A stretch of DNA of 7,688 nucleotides from Alphaproteobacteria bacterium. GTDB lineage: Bacteria > Pseudomonadota > Alphaproteobacteria > ATCC43930 > CGMCC-115725. The notes beneath the pieces are model-generated. The model was not told where the DNA came from. It searched no databases and saw only the letters and a program-made list of their open reading frames with translations. A program made the position numbers and the translations under genes. The DNA is taken from contig JASHRZ010000466.1 in the NCBI GenBank assembly GCA_030037055.1, forward strand, positions 1 through 7,688, given 5' to 3'. Shown piece after piece: positions 6,173 to 7,688 of the stretch; the first letter of the stretch is position 1; each line of letters begins with the position of its first letter.

Positions 6173-7150
6173 TCACAGGCGATGGTGGTCGCGGTACCAG
6201 GCGACGAAGCGCGGCAGCCCCTCGTCGATCGGGGTCGTCGGCTTGAAGCCGAGATCGCGCACCGTCTCGCTGATATCGGCATAGGTCGCCGGCACGTCGC
6301 CAGGCTCCATCGGCGCCAGCTCGATCAGCGCCTTGCGCCCGAGCGCGGCCTCGAGCACCGCGATGAAGCGCGTTAGCTTCTCGCTGCGGTGGTTGCCGAG
6401 ATTGTAGAGCCGGTAGGGCGCCGCGCCGTCATTGGCCGGCGGGCGGTCGAGCGCGGCGAGAACGCCTGAGACGATGTCGTCGATATAGGTGAAGTCGCGC
6501 CGCATGTCGCCGTGATTGAACAGCCGAACGGGCCGGCCGGCAAGAATGGCCTCGGTGAAGATCCAGGCCGCCATGTCCGGCCGCCCCCAGGGCCCGTAGA
6601 CCGTGAAGAAGCGCAGCCCCGTCGTCGGCAGGCGGTAGAGATGGGCGTAGCAATAGCTCATCAGCTCGTCCGCCTTCTTGCTGGCGGCGTAGAGCGAGCG
6701 CGGCGTGTCGACGGGATCGGTGACGGCGAAGGGCAGCTTGGTGTTGCCGCCATAGACCGACGAGGAGCTGGCGAAGACCAAATGCCGCAAGCGCGGCAGC
6801 CGCCGGCAGGCCTCCAGCACCTCGAGCTGCCCCGCGATGTTGGCGCTGATATAGGCGTGCGGGTTGATGAGCGAGTAGCGCACGCCGGCCTGCGCCGCGA
6901 GATGGATCACCCGGTCGGTCGCGGCCTCGCGCGCCAGCAGCACGCCAAGCGCGCCGCGCTCGGCGATGTCGAGGCGATGAAAGCTGAAATCCGCGAAACG
7001 GGTGAGCTCGGCGAGCCTCGCCTCCTTCAGCGTCACCGCGTAATAGTTATTGAGATTGTCGACGCCGATCACCCGTTCGCCGCGCTCGAGCAGAGCCTTG
7101 CTGGTGCTGAAGCCGATGAATCCCGCGGCGCCGGTGACGAGGACGCTCAT
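6173..7150 (-). CDS. NAD-dependent epimerase, UDP-glucuronate 4-epimerase type (extended SDR)
   Basis: The product has 325 residues. The Rossmann motif GAAGFIG is at 7-13, with Asp31 at the end of beta-2 (GVDNLNNYY) for the NAD ribose. The catalytic set is the serine in FASSSSVYG (about 127-134) and YAASK (Tyr154, Lys158). GVRYSLINPHAYISANIAG (89-107), FTVYGPWGRPDMA (182-194) and MEPGDVPATYADI (281-293) are hallmarks of the LpsL/CapI/WbpP-related group that interconverts UDP-glucuronate and UDP-galacturonate for surface polysaccharide; exact sugar specificity is inferred. No glycosyltransferase or other polysaccharide gene is in view. The ATG at 7150 gives the usual family N-terminus (MSVLVTGAAGF) but has a poor ribosome-binding site. 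A GTG at 7174, in frame and eight codons earlier, has AGGTGA about 9 nt upstream and is a real alternative. Confidence 0.9.
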   Translation of the reverse strand: MSVLVTGAAGFIGFSTSKALLERGERVIGVDNLNNYYAVTLKEARLAELTRFADFSFHRLDIAERGALGVLLAREAATDRVIHLAAQAGVRYSLINPHAYISANIAGQLEVLEACRRLPRLRHLVFASSSSVYGGNTKLPFAVTDPVDTPRSLYAASKKADELMSYCYAHLYRLPTTGLRFFTVYGPWGRPDMAAWIFTEAILAGRPVRLFNHGDMRRDFTYIDDIVSGVLAALDRPPANDGAAPYRLYNLGNHRSEKLTRFIAVLEAALGRKALIELAPMEPGDVPATYADISETVRDLGFKPTTPIDEGLPRFVAWYRDHHRL

Positions 7151-7208
7151 GGCGCCGCGGTATAGCCTGCGCACCGCGGAAAATCACCTACCGCCCGTCC
7201 CGGGCGAC

Positions 7209-7252
7209 GGCGGAAGCCTGACAAGCGCTCCCGCCTCGCCTAAGCTTCCGCC
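7209..7252. repeat. Perfect 9-bp inverted repeat bracketing the alcohol dehydrogenase promoter
   Basis: ggcggaagc (7209-7217) and gcttccgcc (7244-7252) are exact reverse complements separated by 26 bp. The left arm abuts the candidate -35; the right arm overlaps the end of the candidate -10 and the expected transcription start. It could be a two-half-site operator or a cruciform. The arm spacing of 35 bp centre to centre is longer than a simple dimer site and near three helical turns. Confidence 0.45.
7218..7246 (+). promoter_or_regulatory. Candidate sigma-70-type promoter for the alcohol dehydrogenase gene
   Basis: CTGACA (7218-7223, 5 of 6 to the -35 consensus) and TAAGCT (7241-7246, 3 of 6 to the -10 consensus) are exactly 17 bp apart. 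The predicted start near 7253 leaves a leader of about 22 nt containing GGGAGGA. The -10 match is weak, so spacing and position carry most of the support. Confidence 0.4.
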
Positions 7253-7274
7253 AACCGGCCGCGGGAGGATCCCC

Positions 7275-7688
7275 ATGAAGAGCTACGATGTCGTCGAATT
7301 CGGCGCACCGCTCAAGGCGAGCGAAAAGCCGACGCCGATTCCACAGGGCACCGAGGTGCTGCTGCGCACGCTGGCCGCAGGGGTGTGCCACAGCGATCTC
7401 CACATCTGGGAGGGATGGTACGATCTCGGCGGGGGCAAGAAGCTCACGGTCAGGGATCGCGGCCTGATGCCGCCGCTCACCATGGGCCACGAGATCGTCG
7501 GCGAGGTGGTGGCGCTCGGTCCCGAGGCGAGCGGGGTCAAGCCCGGTGACAAGCGCCTGGTGCATCCCTGGATCGGCTGCGGCGGCTGCGCAGTGTGCCG
7601 GCGCGGCGAGGAGCAGCTTTGCGCCGCGCCGCGCTTCCTCGGCGTGCACAAGCCCGGCGGCTATGCCGATCACGTGCTGGTGCCGCAT
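7275..7688 (+). CDS. Zinc-dependent alcohol dehydrogenase (MDR family), N-terminal part
   Basis: The first 138 codons are present and open to the window edge; the family is usually about 340-370 residues, so the NAD(P)-binding Rossmann half is missing. The catalytic zinc ligands Cys38 (GVCHSDLH) and His72/Glu73 (MGHEIVGEVV) are intact. The structural-zinc lobe is complete, with Cys102, Cys105, Cys108 and Cys116 (GCGGCAVCRRGEEQLC). The GroES-like fold is further indicated by GVKPGDK (87-93) and GGYADHVLVPH. Between Cys38 and His72 there are 34 positions, against 23 in yeast ADH1, so this subfamily has an insertion of about 11 residues (around LGGGKKLTVRDRG). Substrate and cofactor cannot be told from this part. 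The ATG at 7275 has GGGAGGA 5 nt upstream. The gene is divergent from the epimerase, with a 124-bp spacer holding a candidate promoter. Confidence 0.92.
   Translation, partial: MKSYDVVEFGAPLKASEKPTPIPQGTEVLLRTLAAGVCHSDLHIWEGWYDLGGGKKLTVRDRGLMPPLTMGHEIVGEVVALGPEASGVKPGDKRLVHPWIGCGGCAVCRRGEEQLCAAPRFLGVHKPGGYADHVLVPH

Noticed and set aside
3814..6282. 822-codon minus-strand open frame across the acyl-CoA synthetase gene
   Set aside because: It overlaps three well-supported genes, shows no recognisable domain, and is explained by third-position GC bias of the plus-strand synthetase gene.
1..7688. CRISPR array, tRNA/rRNA genes, insertion-sequence transposase, toxin-antitoxin or phage genes
   Set aside because: I looked for regularly spaced repeats, cloverleaf-like motifs and typical protein signatures on both strands and found none.

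Overview
The window is high-GC bacterial DNA with strong G/C bias at third codon positions, good Shine-Dalgarno sites and tightly packed genes. The gene content fits a Proteobacterium, most likely an Alphaproteobacterium: a TrpB2-type PLP enzyme, an ABC1 kinase with a KVAQ motif, PepF, a COG1022-type acyl-CoA synthetase and an LpsL/CapI-type epimerase. REP-like palindromes of the 'cctcatccgg / ggagagggg' and 'tccttcga / tcgaagga' styles agree with this. That assignment is inference from family resemblance; I could not run a search.

Layout from left to right. (1) 1-461, minus: the first 153 codons of a TrpB2-like tryptophan synthase beta homologue, cut by the window edge, with a plausible promoter at 495-523. 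(2) 462-1021: about 560 bp with no credible gene, holding two different inverted pairs of REP-like palindromes (570-723 and 879-993). (3) 1022-4214, minus: a two-gene unit, M3-family oligoendopeptidase F followed 7 bp later by an ABC1/AarF/UbiB-family kinase; the kinase ribosome-binding site overlaps the peptidase stop codon. (4) 4215-4362: a 148-bp divergent spacer containing a run of ten Gs just upstream of the next start codon. (5) 4363-6156, plus: a long-chain acyl-CoA synthetase. (6) 6173-7150, minus: a UDP-glucuronate 4-epimerase-type SDR enzyme, convergent with the synthetase and 16 bp from it. (7) 7151-7274: a divergent spacer with a candidate promoter bracketed by a perfect 9-bp inverted repeat. 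(8) 7275-7688, plus: the first 138 codons of a zinc-dependent alcohol dehydrogenase, cut by the right edge.

These look like separate housekeeping or metabolic units (amino-acid PLP chemistry, peptide turnover with an ABC1 kinase, fatty-acid activation, nucleotide-sugar epimerisation, alcohol oxidation). They do not form one pathway, and I see no sign of a new multi-gene defence, mobile or biosynthetic system. The parts most worth a second look are non-coding: the repeat mosaic at 462-1021, the G10 tract that sits between two competing start codons of the acyl-CoA synthetase, and the inverted repeat bracketing the alcohol dehydrogenase promoter.
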